Shown: piece by piece, positions 36,726-48,143 of the stretch | Numbering within the stretch: the first letter of the stretch is position 1 | How the letters are laid out: the number at the start of each line of letters is the position of its first letter | Made by a program: the position numbers and the translations under genes | Assembly: GCF_949987535.1 (NCBI RefSeq) | Contig: NC_080068.1 | Coordinates: 83,105,254 to 83,169,253 of the forward strand | Direction: 5' to 3' | Length of the DNA: 64,000 nucleotides | DNA from: Balaenoptera acutorostrata | Taxonomy: Eukaryota > Chordata > Mammalia > Artiodactyla > Balaenopteridae | The notes under the pieces: generated by a model | The model's input: only the letters and a program-made list of their open reading frames with translations | Told to the model about the DNA's origin: nothing | Database searches by the model: none

Positions 36726-38520
36726 GTTATATTTTTTTCTATTTGACTAAGTCTCTTTTAGAATAAAATGCTTATTTATGTCATGTTTTATATAGTTATT
36801 AATTAAATAAATCTAAGATGATTTTATAGCTTTAAAATATTTTGATACTTGATATTTTCTATTTGTTTTTGACCTTGGTGATTAAACCATTATCTTTTCA
36901 CATACATTGCTACTGAATATTTACAGCTAGGTGATTTTTGATAACATCTAAGTTTCGGAAATATAACTGGCAACATTTGGGGGAATTAATTGGAAGTGAA
37001 AGGCACAGAGATAGAAGTATGAGGAAGAATGCAGAAAGAAACAATCTAATTAGGAAGTAAATTTTAGCAAGAGAGTATGCTATAACCAGAAGTTAGAGAG
37101 AACATTTTAGAAATATATTATTTCATCTATTGATTATAGTCCTCTACAAACATTAAAATCATTCATTTATTTTATCTGTAGTATTAGCTTGCTTTTTATT
37201 GAATTCCTGCTTTCTTATTTAAAAAGTTCAAGAAATTTGGCTGTAATTGTTCGTCGAAATTATCCTTGATATATTAGAATTTCTAAGAAAGAAAGATGAT
37301 TTTATTATAAATAAATGTCAGCTATATTGTCTTAATCAGGTTATCTATAAGAGAAAATATATGTTGTATTTGGTTTTCTATCTTAGATAACTTAATAACA
37401 AAAGACCTTTATATTCTAAAATGATAGACACGTCTCTTTCAAATATATTTAATTATATTCTTCATAATGATTGATACTTCACAATGCTTGATGAATAATT
37501 ATTTTTAGCACATTCTTTAATAATTTGATACTGGCTATTAGAACACTATTATCCAGATGTATTCAAACTAAAATAATCCAGTAACAGTGTTACAATTTGA
37601 AAATACTGGAAAATATTTTAATTGCTAGGATAGCTACCAAGCCAAGCACTATATAGATCTGCACTCTGGATCAACTAATTGGTATAGTAATTTTGTGTAT
37701 CTATTTGAGTGATCTTCAAAAATCTTCAAAGTGAAGTAGAATGTTTAAATGGATATTCTTCTTGCTAGTTAACAAATTAATTATTAAATTAGTATTTTAA
37801 GCAAAGATTTGGACACTCAACATAGATCATACTTGTCTTTTAAAATACATTACTTATTTTTAAAAGATTCTATTAGAGAATTTCCATTTATTAGCAAAGA
37901 ACAGACCATAAAGAATAAATATTTTCCAGTGAAAGTTTTGTTTTACAGACTATGACATATCAAAAATGCACTCAAAAGAATTACCAATATTGCTGCATAA
38001 AGGGATTATAAACCAATCTTTAACCATTTGAAAAATTTCAGCTCAGAATGGAAACTTTTCCTCTAGGAGGGTAATAACATTATAAATCTGAAATTGTATG
38101 CTACTGATTTTTAAGCATCTCCATAAAGGAAAAAGAAAAAAAAACAACAACAACAACTAGAAGAGTGTCTAATACTTCATTATCTATTCCAACCACCTGA
38201 ATTTTATTTTGTTCAAACTACTTTTAAAAACTAAAATATCTTTACATGAGATCAAGTAAAATATAGAGAACACCAATCCCAAAGTATATTTTTCTGGATA
38301 GCATGATAAAGAGAAGACTGGGAAATTTAAAAACAGGAGAATATTTGGCCAGCAACATTCTAATCAGTGCATGTTGTTTTCCAATGGCACTGGAGAAGTG
38401 TCTGCCAACTAGTTATTTTAATTTCAAAAATTGGATTCTATACATAAAACACATATTTCCCTCTAAGTTTCTTTCTCCATTTTCACATACTTTATGCTCA
38501 GCAGGTAACTTTCATTTATG

Positions 38521-38521
<1 letters not shown>
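36726..38521. other. Non-coding AT-rich DNA
   Basis: Very AT-rich, with no gene or named repeat. Confidence 0.4.

Positions 38522-38559
<38 letters not shown>
38522..38559. repeat. (CA)19 microsatellite
   Basis: An uninterrupted CA run of 38 bp. Such loci are commonly length-polymorphic. Confidence 0.97.
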
Positions 38560-38562
<3 letters not shown>

Positions 38563-38624
38563 CACATTAGAACCAATAGGCATGCACTCAAACACAAACC
38601 TAGGTATTGCTGTGCAGGTATTTT

Positions 38625-39130
38625 GTAGATGTGATTAGCACTTACAATTAGTTGACTCTAAGCAAAATAGATTATACTGGATAATCTGAGTGAGACTAAT
38701 CCAATCATTTGAAATGATGTAAGAGCAGAACTGAAGTTTTTCTAAAGAGAAAATTCTATCTCTGGACTATAGCATAACCCCTTCCCAGGAGTTTCCCTCC
38801 TACTCTTCCTTATTCATAGCTTGCTCTATAGATTTCACACTTGCCTAGCCTGTCCCCATGTAAGCTAATTTGTGGTAATAAATCTCTTTAAATATATATA
38901 TATTTAATATACACAATTAGTATATTATTATACATTATACTATAAACCATATATTGTACATTATATTATATAGATATATAATTATATTAAATAATATATA
39001 ATACACATAAATAATTTATAAATTTATATAATTATAAAATATCATTATTACATGTAAATATATACCTTCTCCTATATATGTATATACAATCTACTGGTTC
39101 TCTCATCAAGCTCTGAGTTATACACCCCCG
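38625..39130 (+). mobile_element. Possible ancient LTR remnant with AT-rich expansion
   Basis: Phrases such as TTTTGTAGATGTGATTAGCA, TTATACTGGATAATCTGAGT, AAGCTAATTTGTGGTAATAA and a final CTACTGGTTCTCTCATCAAG fit an old mammalian LTR whose 3' part holds TATATA repeats. Here about 170 bp of AT-rich sequence (38888-39060) separates the two halves. Confidence 0.4.
38888..39060. repeat. AT-rich low-complexity tract
   Basis: Almost wholly A and T, with TATATA blocks and short inverted segments. Confidence 0.85.
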
Positions 39131-39337
39131 CTCCTTTTCCTGTCCTGTATCTTCATATCTTCCATTTTCCACAAAAGTCATCCTACATTGCTTAAAAAAA
39201 AGTTCCACCCACTTCTCATTAAAAATAGTTATACATGTCTACATGTCTCTAAGATCCTCTGGCTTCCTCTCTATTTTATTTTAATGACAAAACTTCCTGA
39301 AAGAGATCTAGACTCTTGCTACTCTTAGTTGCTACTC

Positions 39338-39480
39338 ATAGACACAGCATCATCATCACCTGGGAGCTTCTCAGAAATGTTCATTCTGGAGGCACATCCA
39401 GACCCATGGAATCAAAATCTTTATTTTAACTAAGTCCTATGGTAATTCATATGCATTAATGTTTGGAAGTATTAGACAGC
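39338..39480. mobile_element. Possible hAT-Charlie DNA transposon fragment
   Basis: It resembles the MER5/MER20 group in layout: CATCATCATCACCTGGGAGC, AGACCCATGGAATCAAAATC, AACTAAGTCCTATGGTAATT. Diverged and without clear termini. Confidence 0.42.
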
Positions 39481-40348
39481 CTACTGATTCAAGTTTCTCC
39501 CTCAGCACCCTAAATTCCATAACCACCAATCTTCTGTATCAGGGTTCCCCAAGTTCACAATTAATCATCTAATTTTAAAATCCAATGCAAATCTTCAGTT
39601 CATATCTCAAATTGTTTAAATTTTATTTTATTACTGAAATTATTTCTAGAACCTCACATACTCAGAATCATTAAAGAATCTCATCCTTTCTAAAGCTTAA
39701 GTTGTCACCTATAGAAGGTCTCTCCAAAATTTATTCCAATACCTATTTGCAGGTCAAAACAGAAAAGTGAGGAAAAAGGAAAACCAAGAAATTGTTATGT
39801 CCCAGACACCACAGTGTGTAAAGTATTTAAAGATGAAAGGGAAAGTCAATTATATAAAATTCTGCTGAAAAGTTGAGTAAAATAAAAGAACTGACTCTTA
39901 GTTGTCCTAATATGTTACTCGTGATTCCAGTAAGAAAAATTTCAAAAGAGTGACGAAGGCAAAATCAGAGAGGAATGTGCTCAAGACAGAAAACATGTAG
40001 GCAGATATTTAGTACAGTTTTACTCTAAAAAACGGATGACGAGATTGTGTTGGAATGGGTGATGAGAGCAATCTAGGAAGGATTTTTTATATTACAACAT
40101 GTTCTTATTCTTATTGAGAACTATTGATAATGAATGAAAGAGTGGATCATTGCTGAATCAAAGACATTGATGACATGATGACATGGATGTTGGCTATTGC
40201 ACTAAGGAGCAGTAAGACTGAGAGGAGGGAAAGCAGAGATTATGGGTACAGATATAGGTAGATTATTACATAATATAATGGAAGAATATGAAAGTTCACT
40301 TCTGTTAGCTTTTATTTTCTCAGTTAAATAAGAAGCAAGATAATCCTC

Positions 40349-40424
40349 AGAGAGAGGGAGAGAGAGAGAGGAACACACACACACACACACACACACAGAG
40401 CAAGAGAGAGAGAGAGAGAGAGAA
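40349..40424. repeat. Compound (GA)n(CA)n(GA)n microsatellite
   Basis: GA-rich at 40349-40370, CA repeats at about 40373-40397, then GA repeats to 40423. Confidence 0.92.
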
Positions 40425-41879
40425 GGAGTGTATGTATGTGCATGGCATGTTAGAGAAAGGAAAGTTATGAAATACCTGCCTGAGAGAAGTTAATGTATGT
40501 TAAAGGTACACTGGAAAAAGGTTGGAAAAGAAAGTGCATAGTATGTAACTGTAATCTTTAATCTACACTTTTAAATTAAAATGCAAATAATTAAAATATT
40601 TTGCTGGATTTTCAAATAAACACTTATATTAGATAATGCAAAATAAAGTGTTGAAATGTGGCCGATAACACTTTAAGATTATACATTTTAATGTAAAATC
40701 TGTTCTACCCTTGAAAAAATAATATGCCTTATTTCACTGCATTTTCAGTGCCTTATCTAAGAACATTTACAACTAACTGTTCTTATGGGCAATACACCAA
40801 ACGGCTTGCAATTTGTTGACTCATTCACAGCTAGCTGAAACTCTGAATTCTAACTATCCCCAGTGGTAGAAGTTTAATCATTGGGATCACTGCTTACTCT
40901 GGAAACAAACTGAGCAGAAATTGAAATTATCATCCTCCCAAACCCAAGAAACATTCTCAGGGGCAGTGACCTATTTTAGATTTCCTGTGCTAGACTTCAT
41001 CCTAAACTCAGACCACGCTATCAAAACACAATGATGTCCACTACATTTCACAAGTTTCACGAGGTCTGCACTCTTATTTCTAAAAGAAAAAAAAAAAAAG
41101 GCCATGGCATTATTACTCCCCCACCCCACAGGTTTATTTAGTCTTCTCAACAGGTAGAAGCATTTCATTCAGTATTTATTGAACATCTCCTGTGGGCACA
41201 ATACCAGGAAACTGGTGATAGTAAATGAGCCAGATTATATTGTTAGCAAGCAGATGTTCGAGCATTATTTGTCACCTGTGACTAGTGGGGTGCTTGACTT
41301 AGCTGATGTTTGAAAATTCAGCAAAGCAGCTGGAATCCTTCATGTGAATGTGTGTGTTTTTTTGCAAAGGATGTTAGTTAAAATGTAGTTCATTGGAGAT
41401 TAGTTTCCTGGTGTATACATTCAGAAACTCATAACCTCAAATATCAGAGCTGTATTTTCATCAATAACAGTGAAGACATCCATAGAAGTTTATGGGAAAC
41501 ATATATATGTATTACTGTCTCCTTACCACCACTTCTCTTCTGAAAATGAGTTTTACCCAAAACAAAGATGAGCTTACAAAATGAAATCTGAGACAAAGCC
41601 AGGCTACCATTGTAAATATCAAATGGATTTTTCCAAATTTCTTTTATCCATGCAATGTGTTATTACATTAGAATAGCCAAATGGATCCTAAAGATATTGC
41701 CTCTCCAAACATTGTGAAAATGTATTCAGTGCTGTAAAAAAAGTCTCTCTATGAATCAAATAAATCAACTAATTTCCCATGATTATACAGAAATATTGAC
41801 GTAAGATAATTTTTACTGACATAAATCATCCTTCTATTTTTAATTATTTATTTCATGAATCCCTACTTTCAGCAATGAC

Positions 41880-41942
41880 TCTTTCTCTCTCTTACTTCCT
41901 TCTCTCTCACTCTTCTTCTCTCCTTTTTTCTTCACTTCTCTG
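41880..41942. repeat. Polypyrimidine CT-rich tract
   Basis: Nearly pure C/T on the plus strand for about 60 bp, with CTCTCT blocks. Confidence 0.85.
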
Positions 41943-42119
41943 AAATAATGAACTGAAGTAAAAAATTTAAGATATATATAACTGAGATATAAATCTGATT
42001 AATACTTATATACAAGCATACTTCTGATCCACCCTCCAGCTGCTCAAATTTTCTCCATGAATCTCAGTAAACAGCAGCTTAATTCTTCAGATTACTCAAA
42101 AACAAAACTCTAAAGTTAC

Positions 42120-42915
42120 CTTGCTATACTGGTCTTCTTGTTTCATTTCCTACGCTCAAATTATCAGCAAATGTTCATGGCTCCATCTTTCCATATTTTC
42201 TGATTCCAACCACTTCCCACTAAATACACCAACAGCATTCTTGTTCAAGCTACCGTTTGTCTCATTGATTGTAATAACACCCAAACTCGTCTCCTTTCTT
42301 TTGTCCTCATCCTCTTCGCTTCATTCTCCATGTGTTAGCCAAAGCAATTACTTTAAATTCAAATCAGATCAGGTTACCCCTATTCTATACTCTTCAGTGA
42401 CTTTCCATCTCTCAAATTGGCCTATGAGGCTTTACATGTTTTGTTCCTTGCTGTTCCTCTGATCTGATCCCCTACCAGTCTTTTGTTTGCTTGCTCTACT
42501 TTAGTCGTTTGCCACCTTACCGCTCCTTGCTCATACCTCGTGCCAAATATGCTCTGGCTTCAGGGTGTTTGCACTCCCCTATAGGTGGAATCTCTTCTCT
42601 GAGGTAACTCTAAGGCTTCTACCTTCCCTTCCTTCAGGTCTCTGGTCAAATGTCACATTGTTGAGACAGATCTTCATTTACTAGCCCATAAAAAATAGTA
42701 CCTTCCCTACCTATGCACATATTTTATCCTTTTCACTCTGGAATATTTTTTCTCATAAACCTTATTTGAAAGAAAAACAAATATTTATTTCTCTATGTGT
42801 TTTCTGTTTCCTATCATGTAGCTGTAAGCTTTATAAGAGCAAATGTTTTATGTGTTTTGTTCAATACTATATCCAGAGCCTCTAAAAGAATGGCTTATAT
42901 GTAGAAGCCACTTTA
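42120..42915 (+). mobile_element. L2 LINE 3' region, sense
   Basis: L2 3' sequence over nearly 800 bp: AGATCAGGTTACCCCTATTC, TTCCTTGCTGTTCCTCTGAT, CTTCAGGGTGTTTGCACTCC, CTCTGGTCAAATGTCACATT, GTAGCTGTAAGCTTTATAAG and TACTATATCCAGAGCC. The 113-codon open frame at 42121-42462 lies inside it and is not a gene. Confidence 0.68.
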
Positions 42916-44709
42916 AAAATTGTTTAATTTTAAAAGTTATTACCTCTAAGTCATAGTCTATTTATGTATTTTGCATTTTTCAACATATCTTAAAAAACAC
43001 ATTCAAAATTAGGTTATATTTTAATGGTCTAAAAACAAACCCACTTCATCTAACAAATAAATATACTATATTTCATACCAGTTTAAAGCATTGAGCCTAA
43101 CCTCCATATCCCATTTACTTAATAGTGGGAAAGCAGCAGTAAATAAATAAAGAAAAATCCCAGTTCTTTTGAGAGATTTTGATTAAAGAAAGAAGTCCTC
43201 ACTGCAAGCATCTTTGCTGGTGAGCTAAAGTGGAAAGAAAGGATTATAGTTGCCTTGTTCTTAACTCATTCATTTGGAATAGCATAAGGATTAACACAGA
43301 AGATGAGAGAAAATGAATGTAACAGCTACAAACAGAAATATCACAGGAGAGTCTGTCACTGTGCTTTACACAATCCCTATAAATTTTCCTTCTAAATAAT
43401 GCTGAGGAAAATATTTTCAATCTCATGGAAGCATAAGTACTCAAGGACAAGCAAATAACTTTAATAAATTGAGTTCTCTCTTATAAGTATATTCTATAAA
43501 AAATAATTTGGAACCTCATTCATAAAGGATCTAAGAGCACGGATCATATCACACAGTCTGGAAACTTCTTTCTCTTAGTCAAATGGCACAAAGCAACTAC
43601 AAAAAAACAAATCAAAAGCAGCAATAGAAGGAAAAGAAGTGATAGGCAAAGGAAAAACATTTTGGAATGAAATAAAATGTAATTTCATATATAATCTTTA
43701 AAAATTAAGTTAGGTGACATAAAAATATTAATAAGTGCTTACCAAAGATTATCAGCACATCAATGAGGAAACTACAATTTCAAAAAGCTGTTATAAAAAA
43801 CATTTTGAGTTTTTTGGTATTTATAGGCATTAAGAAATTGTTAAAATAAGATTGCTAGGTTGGTTATAACCTGTCTAATGTTCTTATTCAGGATAGAGTT
43901 ATTTTATAGTTAGATGAGGGAAGCTCTATGCTTATCTCTGGAGATACTGGGATATCTGGTTTGATTCTTGGCCAAAATAAGGCCTATTTTACTAACAATT
44001 TGTGATGTGCTGTTTAAAGTCTGAAGCTCACTGGTATAAGAAAGGTCTGTTTATGGATGACTATCTCCTGAAGTAACAGATTGCACAACTTGGCTTGGCT
44101 AAGTGACCAGAGAAACATAAAATACACTGCTGAAAACATCTGTCTGGGGTTCTCTGAAACCAAATTTCATTGCACACATCTTGAAAGTTCATCCCAAAGG
44201 CTATGCATATCTTTGTGCAAATAACATAAGCCTTGATGTCTCTTGGACCTCCTCCAAAGTTTTCTGAACTCTCCTTCTTTTGCTGTCCTGTAGTTTTTGC
44301 CTTTATTACAACACTTGAATATGTCCTGTAGAGTCTCATGAACCCTAGGAATTATCCAAACCTTTGTCATATTTGCAGTTATACACAGCAATTATTACAA
44401 ACAAAAAAAATACAACAAAACAAGGACACCAAAAAACAAACAAAACAACCCCAACAGATAGCCTTCGATGGTATCTTCTATGGGAGAGGAAATCTTTGCA
44501 ACTCTACCATATAAGATGTACAACATAACATGTAACTTAATAGTATTTTGGCTCTAATTGAATAGTAAATAGCAAATCAAAATATATTTTTCTACAGAAT
44601 TAAATAATCCTTTAGAGGGCTTGTTAAACAGTACCCCAGTATGATATTGAAAAGACACACTGTTTAACCTTTGTCTTATTTCATATTTTAAATGAATTTC
44701 CTTAACAAC
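42916..44709. other. Non-coding AT-rich DNA
   Basis: No gene. An A-rich stretch with AACAAACAAAACAACC lies near 44399-44455. Confidence 0.4.
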
Positions 44710-44723
44710 AATAAAAGTGAGTA

Positions 44724-46883
44724 GGGGGTAGACCTTCAAGATGGCAGAGGAGTAAGACATGGAGATCACCTTCCTCCCCACAAATACATCCAAAATACAT
44801 CTACATGTAGAACAGCTCCTACAGAACACCTACTGAATCCTGGCAGAAGACCTCAGACTTCCCAAAAGGCAAGAAACTGCCCACGTACCTGGGTAGGGCA
44901 AAAGAAAAAAGAAAAAACAGAGACAAAAGAATAGGGATGGGACCTGTACCTCTGGGAGGGAGCTGTGAAGGAGGAAAAGTTTCCACACGCTAGGGAGCCC
45001 CTTCACTGGTGGGGACAGGGAGGTGGGTGGGGGGAAGCTTTGGAGCCATGGAAGAGAGAGCAGAAATGGGTGCAGAGGGCAGAGCAGAGAGAATCCCACA
45101 CAGAGGATTGGTGCCAACCAGCACTCACCAACCTGAGATGCTTGTCTGCTCACCCACTGGGGCGGTTCGGGGCTGGGAGCTGAGCTCGGGATTTGGAGGT
45201 CAGACCCCGGGGAGAGGACTGAGGTTGACTGCGTGAAGACAGCCTGAAGCGGGCTAGTGCACCACAGTTAGCCAGGAGGGAGGCCGGGAAGAAGTCTGGA
45301 ACTGCCTAAGAGGCAAGAGACCATTGTTTTCGGGTGCACAAGGAGAGGGGATTCAGAGCACCACCTAAACGAGCTCCAGAGAAGGGCATGAGCTGCAGCT
45401 ATCAGCTCGGACCCCAGAGATGGGCATGAACTGCTAACGCTGCTGCTGCTTCCACCAAGAATCCTGTGTGCAAGCGCAGGTCACTACCCACACCTCCCCA
45501 CCCTGGAGCCTGTGCAGCACGCCACTGCCAGGGTCCCGTAATCCAGGGACAACTTCCCCAGGAGAATATACGGTGCACCTCAGGCTGTTGCAATGACACA
45601 CTGGCCTCTGCCACCGCAAGCTCGCCCCACATTCCAATTATGACTATCGTACTCTTCCCTCTCCACAGCCTGAGTGAGCAAGAGAACCCTAAATAGCTGC
45701 TGCTTTAAACCCTTCCTGTCTGGGCAGGGAACAGATGCTTGAGGGCAGCTTACATGCAGAGGCAGAGCTAAAACCAGAGCTGAACCCCAGGAGCAGTGTG
45801 AACAAAGAAGAGAAAGGGAAATTTCTCCATGCAGCCTCAGGAGCAACAGGTTAAATCCCCACAGTCAACTTGATAAACCCTGCACCTGTGGAATACCTGA
45901 ATAGACAATGAATGTTCCCCAAACTGAGGCGGTGGATTTTGGGAGCAACTGTAGACTTGGGGTTTGCTTTCTGAGTCTGATTTGTTTCTGGTTTTATGTT
46001 TATCTGAGTTTTTAGTGCTTGTTATCATTGGTGGATTTGTTTATTGGTTGGGTTGTTCTCTTCCTTTTATTTTTTATTTATTTATTTTTAATTTAAAAAT
46101 TAAAAAAAATTTTCCCCTTTTTTCTCTTTTTGTGAGTGTGTATATGTATGTTTCTTTGTGTGATTTTGTCTGTTTAGGTTTGCTTTTACCATTTGTCCTA
46201 GGGTTCTGTCTGTTCATTCTTTTTTTTCTTTTTCTCTTAGATTTTGTTGTTGTTCTTGTTTGTTTGTTTCTTTTCATGAGTGTGTGTGTGTATGTTTCTT
46301 CATGTGATTTTGTCTGTTTAGCTTTGCTTTTACCACTTGGTTTGGGGTTCTATCTGTTTTTCATTTTTTTCTTCCTTTTCTTCTGAGCCATGTGGCTTGC
46401 AGGGTCTTGGTGCTCTGGCCAGATGTTGGGCCTGAGCCTTCAAGATGGGAGAGCTGACTACAGGACATTGGACCACCAGAGACATCCCTGCCCCACATAA
46501 TATCAATTGGTGAGAGCTCTCCCAGAGATCTCCGTCTGAACATTAAGACGCAGCTCCATCCAACAGCCAGCAAGCTCCAGTGAGGGAAGCCCCTTGTCAA
46601 AAAACTAGCAAGACAGGAACACAACCCCGCCCATTAGCAGAGATGCTGCCCAAAGTCATACTAAGTTCACAGATACACCAAAACACACAACCAGATGCGG
46701 ACCTGCCACCAGAAGGACAAGATCCAGCCCCAACCACCAGAACACAGGCACCAGTCGACTCCACCAGGAAGCCTACACAAGCCACTGAACCAACCTCACT
46801 CATTGGGGTCAGACACCAAAAATAATGGGAACTACGAACCTGCAAGCTGCGAAAAGGAGACCCAAAACACTGTCAGTTAAACA
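44724..46883 (+). promoter_or_regulatory. L1 5'UTR with internal promoter region
   Basis: The 2.2 kb leader begins GGGGGTAGACC and soon has TTCAAGATGGCAGAGG (44735-44750). The CAAGATGGC core matches the YY1-site motif at the start of many L1s, where it helps set the transcription start. The leader is GC-rich up to about 45950 and T-rich from 45960 to 46385. It differs from the monomeric 5'UTR of the L1 at 4.4-7.2 kb apart from the AAGATGGC start. Open frames here, such as 45964-46386, are compositional. Confidence 0.75.
46130..46360. repeat. Tandem duplication in the L1 5'UTR
   Basis: A block of about 80 bp containing GTGATTTTGTCTGTTTAG and TTTGCTTTTACCA is present near 46131-46213 and again near 46277-46360. 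The period is about 146 bp, and the copies differ by few substitutions. Confidence 0.75.
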
Positions 46884-48087
46884 ATGAGAAGACAGACAAC
46901 TATGCAGTGGAAGAAGGAGCAAGGAAAAAACCCACCAGACCAAACAAATGAAGAGGAAATAGTCAGTCTACCGAAAAAGAATTCGGAATAATGATAGTAA
47001 AGATGATCCAAAATCTCGGAAATAGAATGGAAAAAATATAAGAAACATTTAACAAGGACCTAGAAGAACGAAAGAGCAAAAAACAATGAGGTACAACACA
47101 GTAAACGAAATTTAAAAAACTCTAGAAGGAATCAATAGCAGAATAACTGAAGCAGAAGAATGGATAGGTGACCTGGAAGATAAAAGAGTGGAAATAATTG
47201 CCACAGAGCAGAATAAAAAAAAAAGAATTAAAAGAATTGAGGACAGTTTCAGAGACCTTTGGGACAACATTAAATACACCAACATTAGAATTACAGGTGT
47301 CCCAGAAGAAGAACAGTAAAAGAAAGGTTCTGAGAAAATATTTGAAAAGATTATAGTTGATCAATTCCCTAACATGGGAAGGGAAATAGTCAATCAAGTC
47401 TAGGAAGCACAGAGAGTCCCCTAAAGGATAAATCCAAGGGGAAACACACCAAGATACATATTAATCAAACTGTCAAAAACTAAATACAAAGAAAAATATT
47501 AAAAACAGCAAGGGAGGGCTTCCCTGGTGGCGCAGTGGTTGAGAATCTGCCTGCCAATGCAGGGCACACGGGTTCGAGCCCTGGTCTGGGAGGATCCCAC
47601 ATGCCGCGGAGCAGCTGGGCCCGTGAGCCACAATTGCTGAGCCTGCGCGTCTGGAGCCTGTGCTCTGCAACAAGAGAGGCCGCGATAGTGAGAGGCCCGC
47701 GCACCGCGATGAAGAGTAGTCCCCGCTTGCCGCAACTAGAGAAAGCCCTCGCACGGAAACGAAGACCCAACACAGCCAAAAATAAATAAATACGTAAACA
47801 TTTAAAAAAAAAAAAAACAGCAAGGGAAAAGCAACAAATAACATACAAGGGAATCCCCATAAGGTTAACAGCTGATCTTTCAGCAGAAACTCTGCAGACC
47901 AGAAGGAAGTGGCAGGATATATTTAAAGCAATGAAAGGGAAAAAGCTACAGCCAAGATTACTCTACCCAGCAAGGATCTAATTCAGACTCGACAGAGAAA
48001 TTAATACCTTTACAGACAAGCAAAATTTAAGAGAATTCAGCACCATCAAACCAGCTTTACAACAAATGTAAAGGAACTTCTCTAGAG
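46884..48087 (+). pseudogene. L1 ORF1 (RNA-binding chaperone), frameshifted and split by a SINE
   Basis: Translation from the ATG at 46884 begins MRRQTTMQWKKEQGKNPPDQ, the artiodactyl L1 ORF1 start. A one-base deletion near 46974 shifts the frame, and TAA at 46989-46991 ends it after 35 codons. Downstream are the RRM-like core (about 47250-47400, with several stops), a CHR SINE at 47516-47812, and C-terminal sequence around 47880-48080 that still shows the region of the GEIKSFTDKQKL-type motif. The terminal TAG is at 48085-48087. At least three independent lesions make it dead. Confidence 0.85.
47516..47812 (+). mobile_element. CHR-type SINE inserted in L1 ORF1
   Basis: The tRNA-Glu-like head is GGCTTCCCTGGTGGCGCAGT with B-box GGGTTCGAGC. 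The TSD AAAAACAGCAAGGGA is perfect, at 47501-47515 and 47813-47827. This copy keeps more CpG sites than the other three (for example GGCCCGCGCACCGCGATG), so it looks the youngest of the four. It is somewhat shorter than the 1106-1464 copy because one internal CACAACTACTGA-type block is missing. Confidence 0.96.
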
Positions 48088-48143
48088 AGGAAATACAAGA
48101 GAAGGAAAGGACCTACAAAAACAAACCCAAAATAAATCAGAAA

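Larger units (their letters stand above)
39481..42119. other. Non-coding DNA with simple repeats
   Basis: No gene. Two low-complexity patches are listed separately. An A-run lies at 41085-41099. Confidence 0.4.

Noticed and set aside
38522..38559. CRISPR-like short repeats
   Set aside because: A pure dinucleotide microsatellite with no spacers; nothing CRISPR-like exists in the window.
42121..42462. 113-codon open frame
   Set aside because: It lies inside L2 3' sequence with no coding character.
45964..46386. 140-codon hydrophobic open frame resembling a membrane protein
   Set aside because: It is the T-rich part of the L1 5'UTR. Phenylalanine and leucine codons arise from T runs.
47473..47860. 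Minus-strand open frames of 123 and 126 codons
   Set aside because: They are the reverse of the CHR SINE. Similar frames recur in the other SINE copies.
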